NCBI RefSeq assembly: GCF_024220585.1
Contig: NZ_JAMXKF010000008.1
Location: 291,068-355,067 of the forward strand
Reading direction: 5' to 3'
Source of the DNA: Dyadobacter diqingensis
GTDB taxonomy: Bacteria > Bacteroidota > Bacteroidia > Cytophagales > Spirosomataceae
Length of the DNA: 64,000 bases
The notes under the pieces were generated by a model. That model searched no databases. It saw nothing but the letters and a program-made list of their open reading frames with translations, and was not told the origin of the DNA. Within the stretch, counting starts at the first letter, position 1; the number at the start of each line of letters is the position of its first letter. Positions 42,751 to 51,480 of this stretch are shown here, piece after piece. A program made the translations under genes and the position numbers.

Positions 42751-43278
42751 TTACTTCGATTCAAACCATGACATCCATTTTCCTTGCGCGCGCATTACCT
42801 GCTCGATTACGTCACGTACAGCGCCGTAACCGCCTTTTGCAGGAGACACATAATCTGCGATCGCAAGAATTTCCTGGTCAGAGTCAGCAGGACAGGCTCC
42901 GAGAACACTCGTTTTCATTACTTCATAATCCGGAAGATCGTCACCCATGAATACAATCTCGTCCTCGGTAAGGCCGCGTTCCAGAAGATATTTTTTGAAG
43001 ATGGGTAGTTTTCCGTCTGGTGTGGTGCCAATGAAGATATCTTTCACACCCAGGTATTCCAGTCTTTTACGGACACCCACCTGATTCTGAGCTGAAAGAA
43101 TGGCAACATTATATCCCAGTCTGACAGCTCGGTTGATGCCATATCCGTCACGAACATTGAAAATACGAGGCTGCTCACCGCTTTCGAGTGCAATAACACT
43201 GCCGTCGGTCATGACGCCGTCAACATCAAAAATAAATGTGGTAATCTTTTTGAAACGCTCTTCTAGGGCTGAACTCAT
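42751..43278 (-). CDS. kdsC: KDO-8-phosphate phosphatase (HAD family)
   Basis: A 175-residue HAD phosphatase that removes phosphate from KDO-8-P during LPS core synthesis. The nucleophile motif FDVDGVMTDG is followed by GDDLPDYEVMK, the third motif, and YVSPAKGGYGAVRDVIE at the end, typical of KdsC. It acts as a tetramer without a cap domain. A -7 box lies just upstream, so it may be transcribed separately from the DUF2520 gene above it. The acyltransferase follows 12 bp later. Confidence 0.93.
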   Translation of the reverse strand: MSSALEERFKKITTFIFDVDGVMTDGSVIALESGEQPRIFNVRDGYGINRAVRLGYNVAILSAQNQVGVRKRLEYLGVKDIFIGTTPDGKLPIFKKYLLERGLTEDEIVFMGDDLPDYEVMKTSVLGACPADSDQEILAIADYVSPAKGGYGAVRDVIEQVMRAQGKWMSWFESK

Positions 43279-43303
43279 AAAATTTCAAGATTGGAATTGT
43301 GTG

Positions 43304-43311
43304 CAAAGATA
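43304..43311 (-). promoter_or_regulatory. -7 box for kdsC
   Basis: The minus strand reads TATCTTTG followed by CACAC, a good Bacteroidota -7 element, 26 bp upstream of the kdsC ATG in the 62-bp gap. The -33 region is not clear. Confidence 0.5.
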
Positions 43312-43340
43312 GTCTAACTTTTTTCCCGGCGAAGTACCGC

Positions 43341-44147
43341 CTAGTCATTTCCTATATGACGGCTTCTTATTCTTTCGGTCATCAAACGATAAATATCGGT
43401 CCATTCCGGATTAACTTCCTGAAGATATTCAAGATGCCGGTTGGTGGTATTCCAGTCTCCCCGTCGGGCCGGGCCTGTCTGGCCCAAAGCCGGATCTTCG
43501 GACTGCAAAGCCTTGTCAACTGTCGTTCGGATAAGCGGTTTCAGGAGATCGAAGCTGAGCTGCTCTCTGGCCAGCAGGTCGTTTGCGATACTTAATAAAT
43601 GATTGGTGAAATTACTGGCGAAAACGGCTGCCACGTGCAAAATAAACCTTTCATCGGAATCGGCATGGCGGACATAATTGCTGACGCTTTCGGCAAGGTC
43701 GTTGAGCCGGGTTTCAACAATATCGCTGGTGCCTTCGATACAAATGGGTAATTGTTTGTAATCCATCGGGACCTCCTTTGTGAAAGTCTGGAGAGGATAA
43801 AACACGCCGGTTTGCACAGGAACATCACTGTAAATTTCCAGTAAATTTTGAAGTTCGGCCAGGGAACGCGTGCCAGACGTATGTACCACAATAACGCCTT
43901 CCGGCAAGACAATTCGCTCAATAACCGATTTCAGAGCGTCGTCGGAAACGGTTATAAAGATAATTTGTGCTTCGCTTTCCGAAAAGTTGAGGTCGGGCTG
44001 TATTGTCGAGTCGTAAAGCAATGATACCAGCTGACGGGCTTTTTGCGTATCACGACTGTAAACTTCACAAATAACATGACCGGCATCTTCAAATGCCTGA
44101 GACAGATGCCATGCAACGTTTCCGGCACCGATAAAGGAGATTTTCAT
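43341..44147 (-). CDS. Rossmann-like / DUF2520 protein
   Basis: A 268-residue protein with an N-terminal Rossmann-type nucleotide-binding domain (MKISFIGAGNVAWHLSQAFE) and the DUF2520 C-terminal helical domain (VAAVFASNFTNHLLSIAND). The layout resembles 6-phosphogluconate-dehydrogenase-like reductases, but the substrate is unknown. It often sits next to kdsC in Bacteroidota, as here. Same strand as DUF1080 upstream (59-bp gap) and kdsC downstream (62-bp gap). Confidence 0.88.
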   Translation of the reverse strand: MKISFIGAGNVAWHLSQAFEDAGHVICEVYSRDTQKARQLVSLLYDSTIQPDLNFSESEAQIIFITVSDDALKSVIERIVLPEGVIVVHTSGTRSLAELQNLLEIYSDVPVQTGVFYPLQTFTKEVPMDYKQLPICIEGTSDIVETRLNDLAESVSNYVRHADSDERFILHVAAVFASNFTNHLLSIANDLLAREQLSFDLLKPLIRTTVDKALQSEDPALGQTGPARRGDWNTTNRHLEYLQEVNPEWTDIYRLMTERIRSRHIGND

Positions 44148-44206
44148 TTTGTAATGGACATTGTGATAACCTGCGTAAGTTATTAAGGCATAGCCAACTT
44201 CACAAA

Positions 44207-44950
44207 TCAGTTTACAACCGGCGCCGTTTGTTCCGCAGACGTGATCCCCGAAGGCAGTTCCATGATACGCATATTACGGAAGTGAATTTCAGCACCTTCG
44301 GCTTCCAGGCAGATGTATCCTTTCTTACGTTCTGAGGCGCGGAGCCCGTTTACAAATTTTCCATTGACGGATAGTTTTACCGTACCATCCACGCAAACGA
44401 CCACATATTTGTTCCATTCTCCTTTTCCCTTGCACCGTTTTTCAATGGATTTGCTGCGGATTCCTCTCGGGTTATCGGGAATGGCGGTCATGCCCATGGT
44501 GGGGAATAACTCTCCGTGAACGTAGTCGTCGGTGGCATTATGCTGTCTGGCATAGTCCAGTTCCAGCATTTGTACTTCTATGGCCTTTGTCAGGGGATCC
44601 TCTTTAAATTGTGTGCCCTCACTCCAGATGAAAATTCCCGAATTGCCGCCGGCTGTCATGTGTTTCCATTCGACTTCCAGAATGAAATTTTCATATTGTT
44701 TGTCCGACCGCATCACCCCTATTGGTAATCCCGAACAAATCAGCGTACCATTTTTTACCTTCCAGGTTTCTTTCGACGTATTGACATCAACCCAGCCATC
44801 CAGATTTTTTCCATTAAAAAGCGGTCTGAAACCCAATGTTTCTGACGACTGGGCCTGTGAATGTAGGGTAGAAAGAGCTAACAAAAGTGTCAGCAGGGCA
44901 AATCTGATCCCTGAAACATTCATTTTTGGCGTGTAATTTTTAAAATGCAT
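44207..44950 (-). CDS. DUF1080 (3-keto-disaccharide hydrolase family) exported protein
   Basis: A 247-residue secreted jelly-roll protein of the DUF1080 family. The core has LFNGKNLDGWVDVNTSKETW, then KNGTLICSG, WKHMTAGGNSGIFIWSEG and ERRCKGKGEWNK-like residues, ending with IHFRNMRIMEL. Recent work assigns some DUF1080 proteins to hydrolysis of 3-keto-glycosides. A second in-frame ATG at 44923 gives a better signal peptide (MNVSGIRFALLTLL), so the true start may be 44923. No dehydrogenase that would make 3-keto sugars is adjacent, although the cytochrome module at 13.5-19.6 kb is the kind of oxidising partner often considered. Confidence 0.85.
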   Translation of the reverse strand: MHFKNYTPKMNVSGIRFALLTLLLALSTLHSQAQSSETLGFRPLFNGKNLDGWVDVNTSKETWKVKNGTLICSGLPIGVMRSDKQYENFILEVEWKHMTAGGNSGIFIWSEGTQFKEDPLTKAIEVQMLELDYARQHNATDDYVHGELFPTMGMTAIPDNPRGIRSKSIEKRCKGKGEWNKYVVVCVDGTVKLSVNGKFVNGLRASERKKGYICLEAEGAEIHFRNMRIMELPSGITSAEQTAPVVN

Positions 44951-45155
44951 AATCAGGAAGTGCGAAATATTGGGCGTGGGTTTATGAATGAATATTATTT
45001 GATTAAAGTATTTTTCGTTTTCTTAATACTTGTTTACTGGCTGATAGTCACCGGAAATCTTTGAAATCTGCCCGAATAAAGCAATTTTTTTGATCAATCT
45101 CCCATATCATAAGTATTACAAAATGAGCGGTATCCGGGAAAAATTACAAACATAC

Positions 45156-45186
45156 TTGTAATTCAATTTGTTAAACTCTATATTTG
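45156..45186 (+). promoter_or_regulatory. Promoter of the rplM-rpsI operon
   Basis: TTG (45156-45158) is followed after 20 bp by TATATTTG (45179-45186), a full -33/-7 match with correct spacing. It lies in the 309-bp gap 44951-45259 before rplM, which holds only this promoter and a leader hairpin. Confidence 0.7.
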
Positions 45187-45190
45187 CACT

Positions 45191-45206
45191 CCCATTTTGC
45201 GATGGG
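45191..45206 (+). other. 5' leader hairpin of rplM
   Basis: CCCAT (45191-45195) and ATGGG (45202-45206) form a stem directly after the expected transcription start. It may stabilise the RNA or take part in ribosomal-protein feedback; no known leader family is recognised. Confidence 0.4.
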
Positions 45207-45259
45207 ACTGTTCTTATACAGTGTAATTTATTGAAAATCAATTAAAATTTTTGTTAATC

Positions 45260-45703
45260 GTGGATACGTTAAGCTACAAAACCATCTCGGCGAACAAAAA
45301 CACAGTGAACAAGGAGTGGGTTGTTGTGGATGCCAAAGGTGCAGTTCTTGGTCGTTTGGCCAGTGAAGTTGCCAAAATTATCAGAGGCAAGCACAAAGCA
45401 AGTTATACTCCTCATGTGGACTGTGGTGATAATGTTATCATTATCAACGCCGATAAAGTAAAGTTGACAGGTAAGAAGTTGACAGACAAAGTTTATGTTC
45501 GTCATACAGGATACCCAGGAGGTCAGCGTTTTCAAACTCCTCGCGAATTGCTTGAAAAACACCCAGAGCGTGTAATCGAGAAAGCCGTGAGAGGTATGCT
45601 CCCAAAAAGTCGTTTGGGACGTCGTTTGTTTACTAATTTGTTCGTTTATGCCGCTGCGGAACATCCGCATAGTGCTCAACAACCTAAAGAAATACAGTTT
45701 TAA
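45260..45703 (+). CDS. rplM: 50S ribosomal protein L13
   Basis: A 147-residue L13, one of the earliest proteins to bind 23S rRNA in large-subunit assembly. Core segments include WVVVDAKGAVLGRLASEVAK, IIRGKHKASYTPHVDCGD, and the signature HTGYPGGQRFQTPRE, ending in AVRGMLPKSRLGR. The start is GTG at 45260 (first residues then DTLSYKTISANK); the longer frame opens with a TTG 9 bp earlier. It has its own promoter upstream and leads an operon with rpsI, 38 bp downstream. Confidence 0.96.
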   Translation: MDTLSYKTISANKNTVNKEWVVVDAKGAVLGRLASEVAKIIRGKHKASYTPHVDCGDNVIIINADKVKLTGKKLTDKVYVRHTGYPGGQRFQTPRELLEKHPERVIEKAVRGMLPKSRLGRRLFTNLFVYAAAEHPHSAQQPKEIQF

Positions 45704-45741
45704 GCCGTTGAGGTTTAAAACTGATAACGCAAAAGCAATTC

Positions 45742-46128
45742 ATGGAAGTTATCAACACAATTGGTAGAAGAAAAACAGCTGTGGCGCGCATCTACCTAAC
45801 GCCAGGTAAAGGAGAAATCAAAGTAAACGGCCGCGATTATAAGGAGTACTTCCCTTTCGAAGTTCACCAGATCGTTTTGCAAATGCCTTTCGTTACGATT
45901 AGCGGTAACAACGGATACGATGTTAAAGTAAACGTTAGAGGCGGTGGAATTTCAGGACAAGCTGAGGCTGTTCGTATGGCTATTTCACGTGCATTGGTTG
46001 AATACAACGGAGAATTCCGTGGTGCGTTGAAGAAAGAAGGATTCCTTACTCGTGACCCTCGTATGGTTGAGCGTAAGAAATACGGTCGTGCTAAGGCTCG
46101 TAGAAGATTCCAATTCTCGAAACGTTAA
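45742..46128 (+). CDS. rpsI: 30S ribosomal protein S9
   Basis: A 128-residue S9, whose C-terminal tail reaches the tRNA P site. MEVINTIGRRKTAVARIYL opens it, VRGGGISGQAEAVRMAISRAL is the family signature, and it ends in the usual RRFQFSKR basic tail. It follows rplM, the standard bacterial pair. Confidence 0.97.
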   Translation: MEVINTIGRRKTAVARIYLTPGKGEIKVNGRDYKEYFPFEVHQIVLQMPFVTISGNNGYDVKVNVRGGGISGQAEAVRMAISRALVEYNGEFRGALKKEGFLTRDPRMVERKKYGRAKARRRFQFSKR

Positions 46129-46135
46129 TATTTTC

Positions 46136-46229
46136 CGGGCGATTGAGGGTTTTGAAAGTAGGTTATTCTTCATTCATATATCCGTTCATTCTTCCCTGGA
46201 AAAAGTCCAGACAGTACTTATCGTGCCCG
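46136..46229 (+). other. Possible structured leader of rpsB
   Basis: CGGGCGAT (46136-46143) can pair with ATCGTGCCCG (46220-46229) apart from a small bulge, closing a loop of about 76 nt in the rpsI-rpsB gap. It may be an S2 autoregulatory leader; this is only inference. Confidence 0.3.
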
Positions 46230-46282
46230 ATGTGCTGTGCTGCGTAAAAAATTATTAAAATCTTATAAATTCAAATTTGGCA

Positions 46283-47098
46283 ATGGCACAAATAGAATAT
46301 AAAGACCTATTGGATGCAGGTGTGCATTTTGGTCACCTTACCCGCAAGTGGGATCCCCGTATGGCTCCATATATTTTTATGGAAAAAAACGGTATTCACA
46401 TCATTGACCTGAACAAAACACTTAGCTGTGTAGAATCAGCTGAGGCTGCTTTGAAACAGATCGTTCGTTCAGGACGTAAGATCATGTTTGTGGCTACTAA
46501 AAAACAAGCGCAGGAAATCGTAACGGAAGAGGCAAAACGCCTTAAAATGCCTTACGTAACTGATCGTTGGTTGGGTGGTATGCTTACAAACTTTGGCACT
46601 ATTCGCAAGTCTTTGAAAAAAATGCAGACTCTTGAGAAGATGCTTAAAGACGAAACCACGGTTAGCAATATCGCGAAAAGAGAACGCCTGATGCTTACAC
46701 GTGAAAAGGACAAGTTGGAAAGAGTTTTAGGTGGTGTAGCTGACCTTACTCGCCTTCCGGCAGCACTTTTCATCGTTGACGTGAAACGTGAACACATTGC
46801 GGTAGCAGAAGCAAAAAGATTGAACATCCCTATTTTTGCAATCTGTGATACAAACTCAAACCCTGAATTGGTTGATTTCCCTATCCCAAGTAATGACGAT
46901 GCTTACAAAGCTATCTCATTGATCACTTTGGCGATCGGTAAGGCAATCGAAGAAGGTCTGATGGAACGCAAGCAGGATAAAGACGATCAGCGTCTTGTAG
47001 AGGAAGAAGAAGCCAAACGTCAGGTAGACAAAGGCAATGAGGAAGCTGCTGCAGCACCACGTGCTGAAGTTCCAGCTATTGAAAGCGACGAAGAGTAG
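46283..47098 (+). CDS. rpsB: 30S ribosomal protein S2
   Basis: A 271-residue S2 of the small subunit. LLDAGVHFGHLTRKWDPRMAPY and the second signature PAALFIVDVKREHIAVAEAKRLNIP are present. The C-terminus is extended and acidic (residues about 225-271 rich in Glu), a common Bacteroidota feature. Start ATG 46283 (MAQIEYKD) is chosen over the TTG two codons earlier. A strong terminator separates it from tsf, so the usual rpsB-tsf pair is only partly co-transcribed. Confidence 0.97.
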   Translation: MAQIEYKDLLDAGVHFGHLTRKWDPRMAPYIFMEKNGIHIIDLNKTLSCVESAEAALKQIVRSGRKIMFVATKKQAQEIVTEEAKRLKMPYVTDRWLGGMLTNFGTIRKSLKKMQTLEKMLKDETTVSNIAKRERLMLTREKDKLERVLGGVADLTRLPAALFIVDVKREHIAVAEAKRLNIPIFAICDTNSNPELVDFPIPSNDDAYKAISLITLAIGKAIEEGLMERKQDKDDQRLVEEEEAKRQVDKGNEEAAAAPRAEVPAIESDEE

Positions 47099-47152
47099 TC
47101 AGGGCGATATGAACCGGGTTAGTTAATAACCCAGTTCTTTCTGATAGATAAA

Positions 47153-47188
47153 GTAGCCCATAGCCATTTGCTATGGGCTACAGTTTTT
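47153..47188 (+). terminator. Terminator between rpsB and tsf
   Basis: GTAGCCCATAGC (47153-47164) and GCTATGGGCTAC (47170-47181) form a perfect 12-bp stem with five-base loop, followed by a T-run. Confidence 0.9.
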
Positions 47189-47301
47189 TAAAATTCAAAT
47201 TGAAAAATAGTTTACAACCGATTCGTTAACATTTACTTAATCTGTTAATCAACGGAATTGAACTGTTTTGTAAAAAGTTTTTAACCATTTAGAAATAAAT
47301 C

Positions 47302-48138
47302 ATGGCAATTACCGCTCAAGATGTAAATAAACTACGCCAAATGACTGGCGCAGGCATGATGGATTGTAAAAAAGCACTTCAGGAAGCTGATGGTGATTTC
47401 GAACAAGCTGTTGATATTCTACGTAAACAAGGTCAGAAAGTAGCTGCAAAACGTGCTGATAACGAAGTAGCAGAAGGAACTGTATTGGTATCAATCAGTG
47501 CTGACGGAACTAACGGAAAACTTGTTGCTTTCGCTTGCGAAACTGAACCGGTTTCAAACGTTGAAGATTTCAAAAATCTTGCGAAGAGCATTTTGGATAA
47601 AGCTGTTGCAGACGATATCCAGGATAAAGAAGCTTTGCTTGCTGCGACTTTGGCTGACGGCCGTCCTGTAAGTGAAAACATCGTTGACCTTGTTGGTAAA
47701 TTGGGAGAGAAATTGGTTATCGCTGCTTACGAAAACGTAACAGCTGATCAGGTTGTCTCTTACATCCACTCAAACGGTAAACTTGGTGTATTGGTAGCGT
47801 TCGAAGGAGTTAACGGAACTGACGTTAGCGAACTAGGAAAAGACGTTGCAATGCAGATTGCTGCAATGAAGCCGGTTGCTCTTGACAAAGACGGTGTTGA
47901 CGCTGCAACAGTTGAGCGTGAAATCGAAGTTGGAAAAGAACAGGCGCGTGCAGAAGGCAAGCCAGAAGCTATGCTTGAAAAAATCGCTCAGGGTAAATTA
48001 CAGAAATTCTACAAAGACAATACTTTGTTGAACCAGGAGTTTGTGAAGGATTCTTCATTGACAATCCGTCAATTGGTAGAAAAAACTGCTAAGGGTTTGA
48101 CTGTAAAGTCGTTCAAAAGAATCGCCATTGGCGCATAA
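47302..48138 (+). CDS. tsf: Elongation factor Ts
   Basis: A 278-residue EF-Ts, the nucleotide-exchange factor for EF-Tu. The N-terminal UBA-like region (VNKLRQMTGAGMMDCKKALQEADGD) and the core (GKLGVLVAFEGVNGTDVSELGKDVAMQIAAMKP) are typical. It normally follows rpsB, here after a terminator and about 200 bp, so it likely has its own promoter. A strong terminator follows. Confidence 0.97.
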   Translation: MAITAQDVNKLRQMTGAGMMDCKKALQEADGDFEQAVDILRKQGQKVAAKRADNEVAEGTVLVSISADGTNGKLVAFACETEPVSNVEDFKNLAKSILDKAVADDIQDKEALLAATLADGRPVSENIVDLVGKLGEKLVIAAYENVTADQVVSYIHSNGKLGVLVAFEGVNGTDVSELGKDVAMQIAAMKPVALDKDGVDAATVEREIEVGKEQARAEGKPEAMLEKIAQGKLQKFYKDNTLLNQEFVKDSSLTIRQLVEKTAKGLTVKSFKRIAIGA

Positions 48139-48162
48139 TTGAAAGATTTCCTGAAAAAAAAT

Positions 48163-48206
48163 AAAAACAACGCTTGGTACATACTTGTATACCAAGCGTT
48201 GTTTTT
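48163..48206 (+). terminator. Terminator after tsf
   Basis: ACAACGCTTGGTA (48167-48179) and TACCAAGCGTTGT (48190-48202) form a perfect 13-bp stem followed by a T-run. The longest reading frame of the sigma factor gene would begin inside it, which argues for the later ATG. Confidence 0.92.
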
Positions 48207-48272
48207 GTTATTTGCCAAAGAAAAATATTTTTTACACACCACTTAGGCCTCGCTCCGTTACTTTTTGCATGT

Positions 48273-48914
48273 ATGGCGGTCAAAACGTTTAAAGAAGATT
48301 TAAAAGAGAATAGTTATACCGACGAAGAGTTGGTAAAATTATTTGTGGATACCCAGCGTAACCAGTATTTCGAGAAACTGTACGGGCGATATGCCGATAA
48401 GGTATATCATAAATGCCTGTCTTTTGTAAAGGATTCGGCAAAGGCTGAGGACCTGACACACGATATCTTTTTAAAGCTGATTTTTAAGCTGGGTACCTTC
48501 AAGGAGGACGCCAAATTCTCTACGTGGCTGTATTCGATCACATACAACCATTGTATGGATCAGCTGCGATCTAACAAAAAGAGGGGTGAAGTTTATCAGG
48601 ACGAACCTATGGAAGTTCCTGATGACATTGATCTTAATAACCTTTTCGACGGGGATGATATAGAGGCCAGAAATCTCAAAACGGCTCTGGACCATTTAAC
48701 TGTTGATGAAAAGGGTATTTTATTTATGAAATATACCGACGACCTGAGTATCCGGGATATCGCCGATATATTTAAAATAACAGAAAGTGCAGTAAAAATG
48801 CGTCTGCTGAGATCGCGGGAAAAGCTTCGTAAGAAATATCTGGAGACGATGATTTTCCTTGGTATATTCTTTATCAAAATAATAGAATTAATTAAGTATT
48901 TGATAAACAGCTGA
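48273..48914 (+). CDS. ECF-type RNA polymerase sigma factor
   Basis: A 213-residue sigma-70 family factor of ECF layout. Region 2 is at about 35-100 (YGRYADKVYHKCLSFVKDSAKAEDLTHDIFLKLI) and region 4 at about 145-200 (LSIRDIADIFKITESAVKMRLLRSREKLRKK). A charged insert DEPMEVPDDIDLNNLF sits between them. The C-terminus ends with a hydrophobic tail (IFLGIFFIKIIELIKYLI), which is unusual and could touch the membrane. ATG 48273 is used because the longer frame begins in the tsf terminator. A 60-residue ORF starts 3 bp later. Confidence 0.88.
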   Translation: MAVKTFKEDLKENSYTDEELVKLFVDTQRNQYFEKLYGRYADKVYHKCLSFVKDSAKAEDLTHDIFLKLIFKLGTFKEDAKFSTWLYSITYNHCMDQLRSNKKRGEVYQDEPMEVPDDIDLNNLFDGDDIEARNLKTALDHLTVDEKGILFMKYTDDLSIRDIADIFKITESAVKMRLLRSREKLRKKYLETMIFLGIFFIKIIELIKYLINS

Positions 48915-48917
48915 GAT

Positions 48918-49100
48918 ATGCCTTCAGGAAATTCAGTTTTAAAGGAATTAGAACCTACGGATGAGGTCCCTGAATACTTAAAAAGGGCATTAGTTTCCGA
49001 GGTGAACACCATCCGGGATACTATGAATGTAGTTACTCATTTTACAGAGCATTTTTTAAATGCACTGGCCGTAAGTCTGTCCTCGATCGACACGGAATGA
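48918..49100 (+). CDS. Small acidic protein next to sigma factor
   Basis: A 60-residue acidic helical protein with no membrane helix and no recognised family. It starts 3 bp after the sigma factor stop, so the two are co-transcribed and probably co-translated. The position invites comparison with short anti-sigma or adaptor proteins, but it lacks a zinc motif or membrane segment. Too small to judge by sequence alone. Confidence 0.55.
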   Translation: MPSGNSVLKELEPTDEVPEYLKRALVSEVNTIRDTMNVVTHFTEHFLNALAVSLSSIDTE

Positions 49101-49151
49101 CGAGCCCATTCCGGGATGTCACAATAGCAAGCACACATTTTACTCTCTCAT

Positions 49152-49979
49152 ATGAACAACCTCCCCAATATTTCTGAAATTTTAATCAATACGTTTAACA
49201 CGTTAATCAATCAATTTGTAATTTTTGTACCGCGTGTTATTGGTTGTTTTATTATTATTGCCATTGGTTACCTGGTCGCAAAAGGTATTACCATTGTGAT
49301 TCGTAAAGTACTTGTCACCATCGGATTTGACCGTATCGGTGATAAACTGAATGAAATCGGTCTGATCAAACAGCTTAAAACTGAGATCAGATTAAGTGAT
49401 ATTGTAGCCAAAGTGGTCTACTATTTCATATTATTGATTTTCCTTACTGCTGCGACGGAAACGCTGGGCGTGGATGCCATCACAAGCATGGTATTGTCGC
49501 TGGTTAATTTCATTCCAAAGCTGATTGCTGCTGCAGTGATGCTTCAGATTGGCATCATGATTTCCGATGCAATCAAAGGAGCTGTTGTGGCTACGTGTAA
49601 ATCTTTTAATATCCCGTCTTCAAAACTGATCGGAAACATTGCCTTTGTCTTTTTCCTGATCATCACCTTCATCAGTGCACTTGGCCAGATCGGTATCGAA
49701 ACTACCCTGCTGGAATCGAGTTTTATTCTTGTGATTGGCGGCGTTATCCTGGCGTTCTCGCTGGGTTACGGTATCGCCTCGAAGGATGTGCTTTCCAATA
49801 TTATTTCATCGTTTTACAGCCGGAAAAATTACAGGGAAGGTCAGATTATCAAAATCGACGATATCAAGGGTGTCATCACCAAAATTGATAATACCACAGT
49901 GACCATTGTAAATGATAACACCACTACCATACTGCCATTACAGTTTTTTCAGACCCGGCAGGTGGAAATTTTTAATTAA
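49152..49979 (+). CDS. Small-conductance mechanosensitive channel family protein
   Basis: A 275-residue MscS-related protein. About five membrane helices are visible, including duplicated GYLVAKGITIVIRKV-like and FVFFLIITFISALGQIG stretches. The pore-helix and beta domain follow (GVILAFSLGYGIASKDVLSNIISSFY, then GQIIKIDDIKGVITKIDNTTVTI). It releases solutes after osmotic down-shock at the inner membrane. The repeated helical part before the pore is typical of Bacteroidota forms. Confidence 0.85.
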   Translation: MNNLPNISEILINTFNTLINQFVIFVPRVIGCFIIIAIGYLVAKGITIVIRKVLVTIGFDRIGDKLNEIGLIKQLKTEIRLSDIVAKVVYYFILLIFLTAATETLGVDAITSMVLSLVNFIPKLIAAAVMLQIGIMISDAIKGAVVATCKSFNIPSSKLIGNIAFVFFLIITFISALGQIGIETTLLESSFILVIGGVILAFSLGYGIASKDVLSNIISSFYSRKNYREGQIIKIDDIKGVITKIDNTTVTIVNDNTTTILPLQFFQTRQVEIFN

Positions 49980-49996
49980 CTACGTTACTAATTTGT

Positions 49997-50965
49997 ATGA
50001 GTATGAGCAAAAAGATGAAATTTGCCCCGTTTATTATCGGTCTTCTGTCGCTGGGTTCTTCCCTGGCTTTCGCACAGGATGATATTAAAAAAAAGGTTGA
50101 TCTGTCCAATTCGCTTAACAGTGGAATACTAAAAGTGAAGGGTGATACCGCCTGGAGGAAAATAGAATTCGGGGTTAATCTTACGCAGGGTTCTTTCAGT
50201 TCAAACTGGACGGGCGGGGGTGTAAGTTCCATTGCTCTCGGCGCGTTATTCAACGCATTGAGCGAAAAAAAGAAAGGGAAACATTCGTGGAGAAATGATT
50301 TCCAGTCGCAATATGGTATTGTGAAAAATGAATCCCAGGGAAGCCGTAAAAATCTCGACCGAATCTTTTTTGATACAAAATACAACTACGCATTATCGGA
50401 TAAATGGAGCCTGTTCGGGAACTTAAACCTTTTGTCACAGTTTGCCAATGGTTATAATTACTCGTCTTCAACACATCCGGATTCTATCAATTTTAAAACC
50501 AAGGTTTCGGGCCTTTTTGCTCCCGCGTATGTGACCGAAGCGATTGGTATTGAATACCGTCCCGTTCCTTATTTCTTTATAGACCTTGCTCCGGGTGCAG
50601 TTCGCCAAACCATCGTGTCTGATAACAAGTTGTATCTAAATGTAGATGGAAATTATGGAGTGAAACCCGGAAAGAGATTTCGCAATGAAGTGGGTATCGC
50701 ACAGCTTGTAGCGAATTTTGATAAGGATTTGGCAAAAAATGTAAACTTGAAATTCAGATATCTGCTTTTCACGGCTTACAACAGAAATCAGGTAACCGAC
50801 AAAAAAGAATTTAAAAATGACCACCGTCTTGACGCTATGCTGACGGCTAAAATCGCTAAATATTTCAATGTGAATTTAGGTGCGATCCTGGTGTACAACA
50901 AGTCTCAGGTCGATGATATTCAATTTGCACAGGGATTAAGTATTGGTTTTTTATATACGTTTTAG
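49997..50965 (+). CDS. DUF3078 outer-membrane beta-barrel-like protein
   Basis: A 322-residue exported protein of DUF3078. A signal peptide ends at LAFAQ (about residue 27). The rest is beta-rich with alternating strands and an aromatic C-terminus ending in F, as outer-membrane barrels do. Signature parts are FGVNLTQGSFSSNWTGGGVSS and KHSWRNDFQSQYGIVKNE. Function unknown. It sits between two mechanosensitive channel genes with short gaps (17 and 38 bp) and may be in the same transcript. Confidence 0.85.
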   Translation: MSMSKKMKFAPFIIGLLSLGSSLAFAQDDIKKKVDLSNSLNSGILKVKGDTAWRKIEFGVNLTQGSFSSNWTGGGVSSIALGALFNALSEKKKGKHSWRNDFQSQYGIVKNESQGSRKNLDRIFFDTKYNYALSDKWSLFGNLNLLSQFANGYNYSSSTHPDSINFKTKVSGLFAPAYVTEAIGIEYRPVPYFFIDLAPGAVRQTIVSDNKLYLNVDGNYGVKPGKRFRNEVGIAQLVANFDKDLAKNVNLKFRYLLFTAYNRNQVTDKKEFKNDHRLDAMLTAKIAKYFNVNLGAILVYNKSQVDDIQFAQGLSIGFLYTF

Positions 50966-51003
50966 TTAGATTTAACCAACGTTACATCTTAACTACAAAC
51001 TTT

Positions 51004-51336
51004 ATGCTACAGGAATTTAAAACCTTTATTGCCCAGGGCAACGTCTTGGATCTGGCTGTCGGTGTTGTCATCGGAGCTGCTTTTGGAAAAATCACCACCT
51101 CGCTGGTTGAGGATATCATCAATCCTATTCTGGGGATCATTATCGGTGGCGTGGATTTTACCCAACTAAAAGTTGTTTTGAAGGAAGCGGTGGGAGAAAC
51201 ACCGGAAGTTGCCATCAAGTATGGTAATTTTATTCAGACCATGATTCAGTTCCTGATCATCGCATGGGTTATTTTCCTAATCGTTAAGGCGGCAAATCGT
51301 TTAAAGCTTTCAGAGTCAGCGAAGAAAGACGCATAA
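51004..51336 (+). CDS. mscL: Large-conductance mechanosensitive channel
   Basis: A 110-residue MscL. The N-terminal helix and first transmembrane helix carry FKTFIAQGNVLDLAVGVVIGAAFGKI, the family signature; the second helix is at about 75-95. The periplasmic loop is of the short type. It opens under high membrane tension to save the cell from bursting. With the MscS-type gene 1 kb upstream, this forms a small osmotic-shock cluster. A terminator separates it from murD. Confidence 0.95.
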   Translation: MLQEFKTFIAQGNVLDLAVGVVIGAAFGKITTSLVEDIINPILGIIIGGVDFTQLKVVLKEAVGETPEVAIKYGNFIQTMIQFLIIAWVIFLIVKAANRLKLSESAKKDA

Positions 51337-51360
51337 AATATTTACAACCATAAGCAGAGA

Positions 51361-51388
51361 AAGAGGTATGATTTCATGCCTCTTTTTT
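51361..51388 (+). terminator. Terminator after mscL
   Basis: AAGAGGTATG and CATGCCTCTT pair with one wobble, followed by a run of T. It lies 24 bp after the mscL stop. Confidence 0.8.
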
Positions 51389-51480
51389 TATGCGTAAGAT
51401 TTTTTCAAGAAAGCGTAAAAAATTCTTCATTGGAAGGGATTAATCTGCGTACTTTACTCCTTTAGTTAAAATGTGAAAAT

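Noticed and set aside
46052..46258. Plus-strand 68-residue reading frame overlapping rpsI
   Set aside because: A frame-shifted shadow of the rpsI end and the leader of rpsB.
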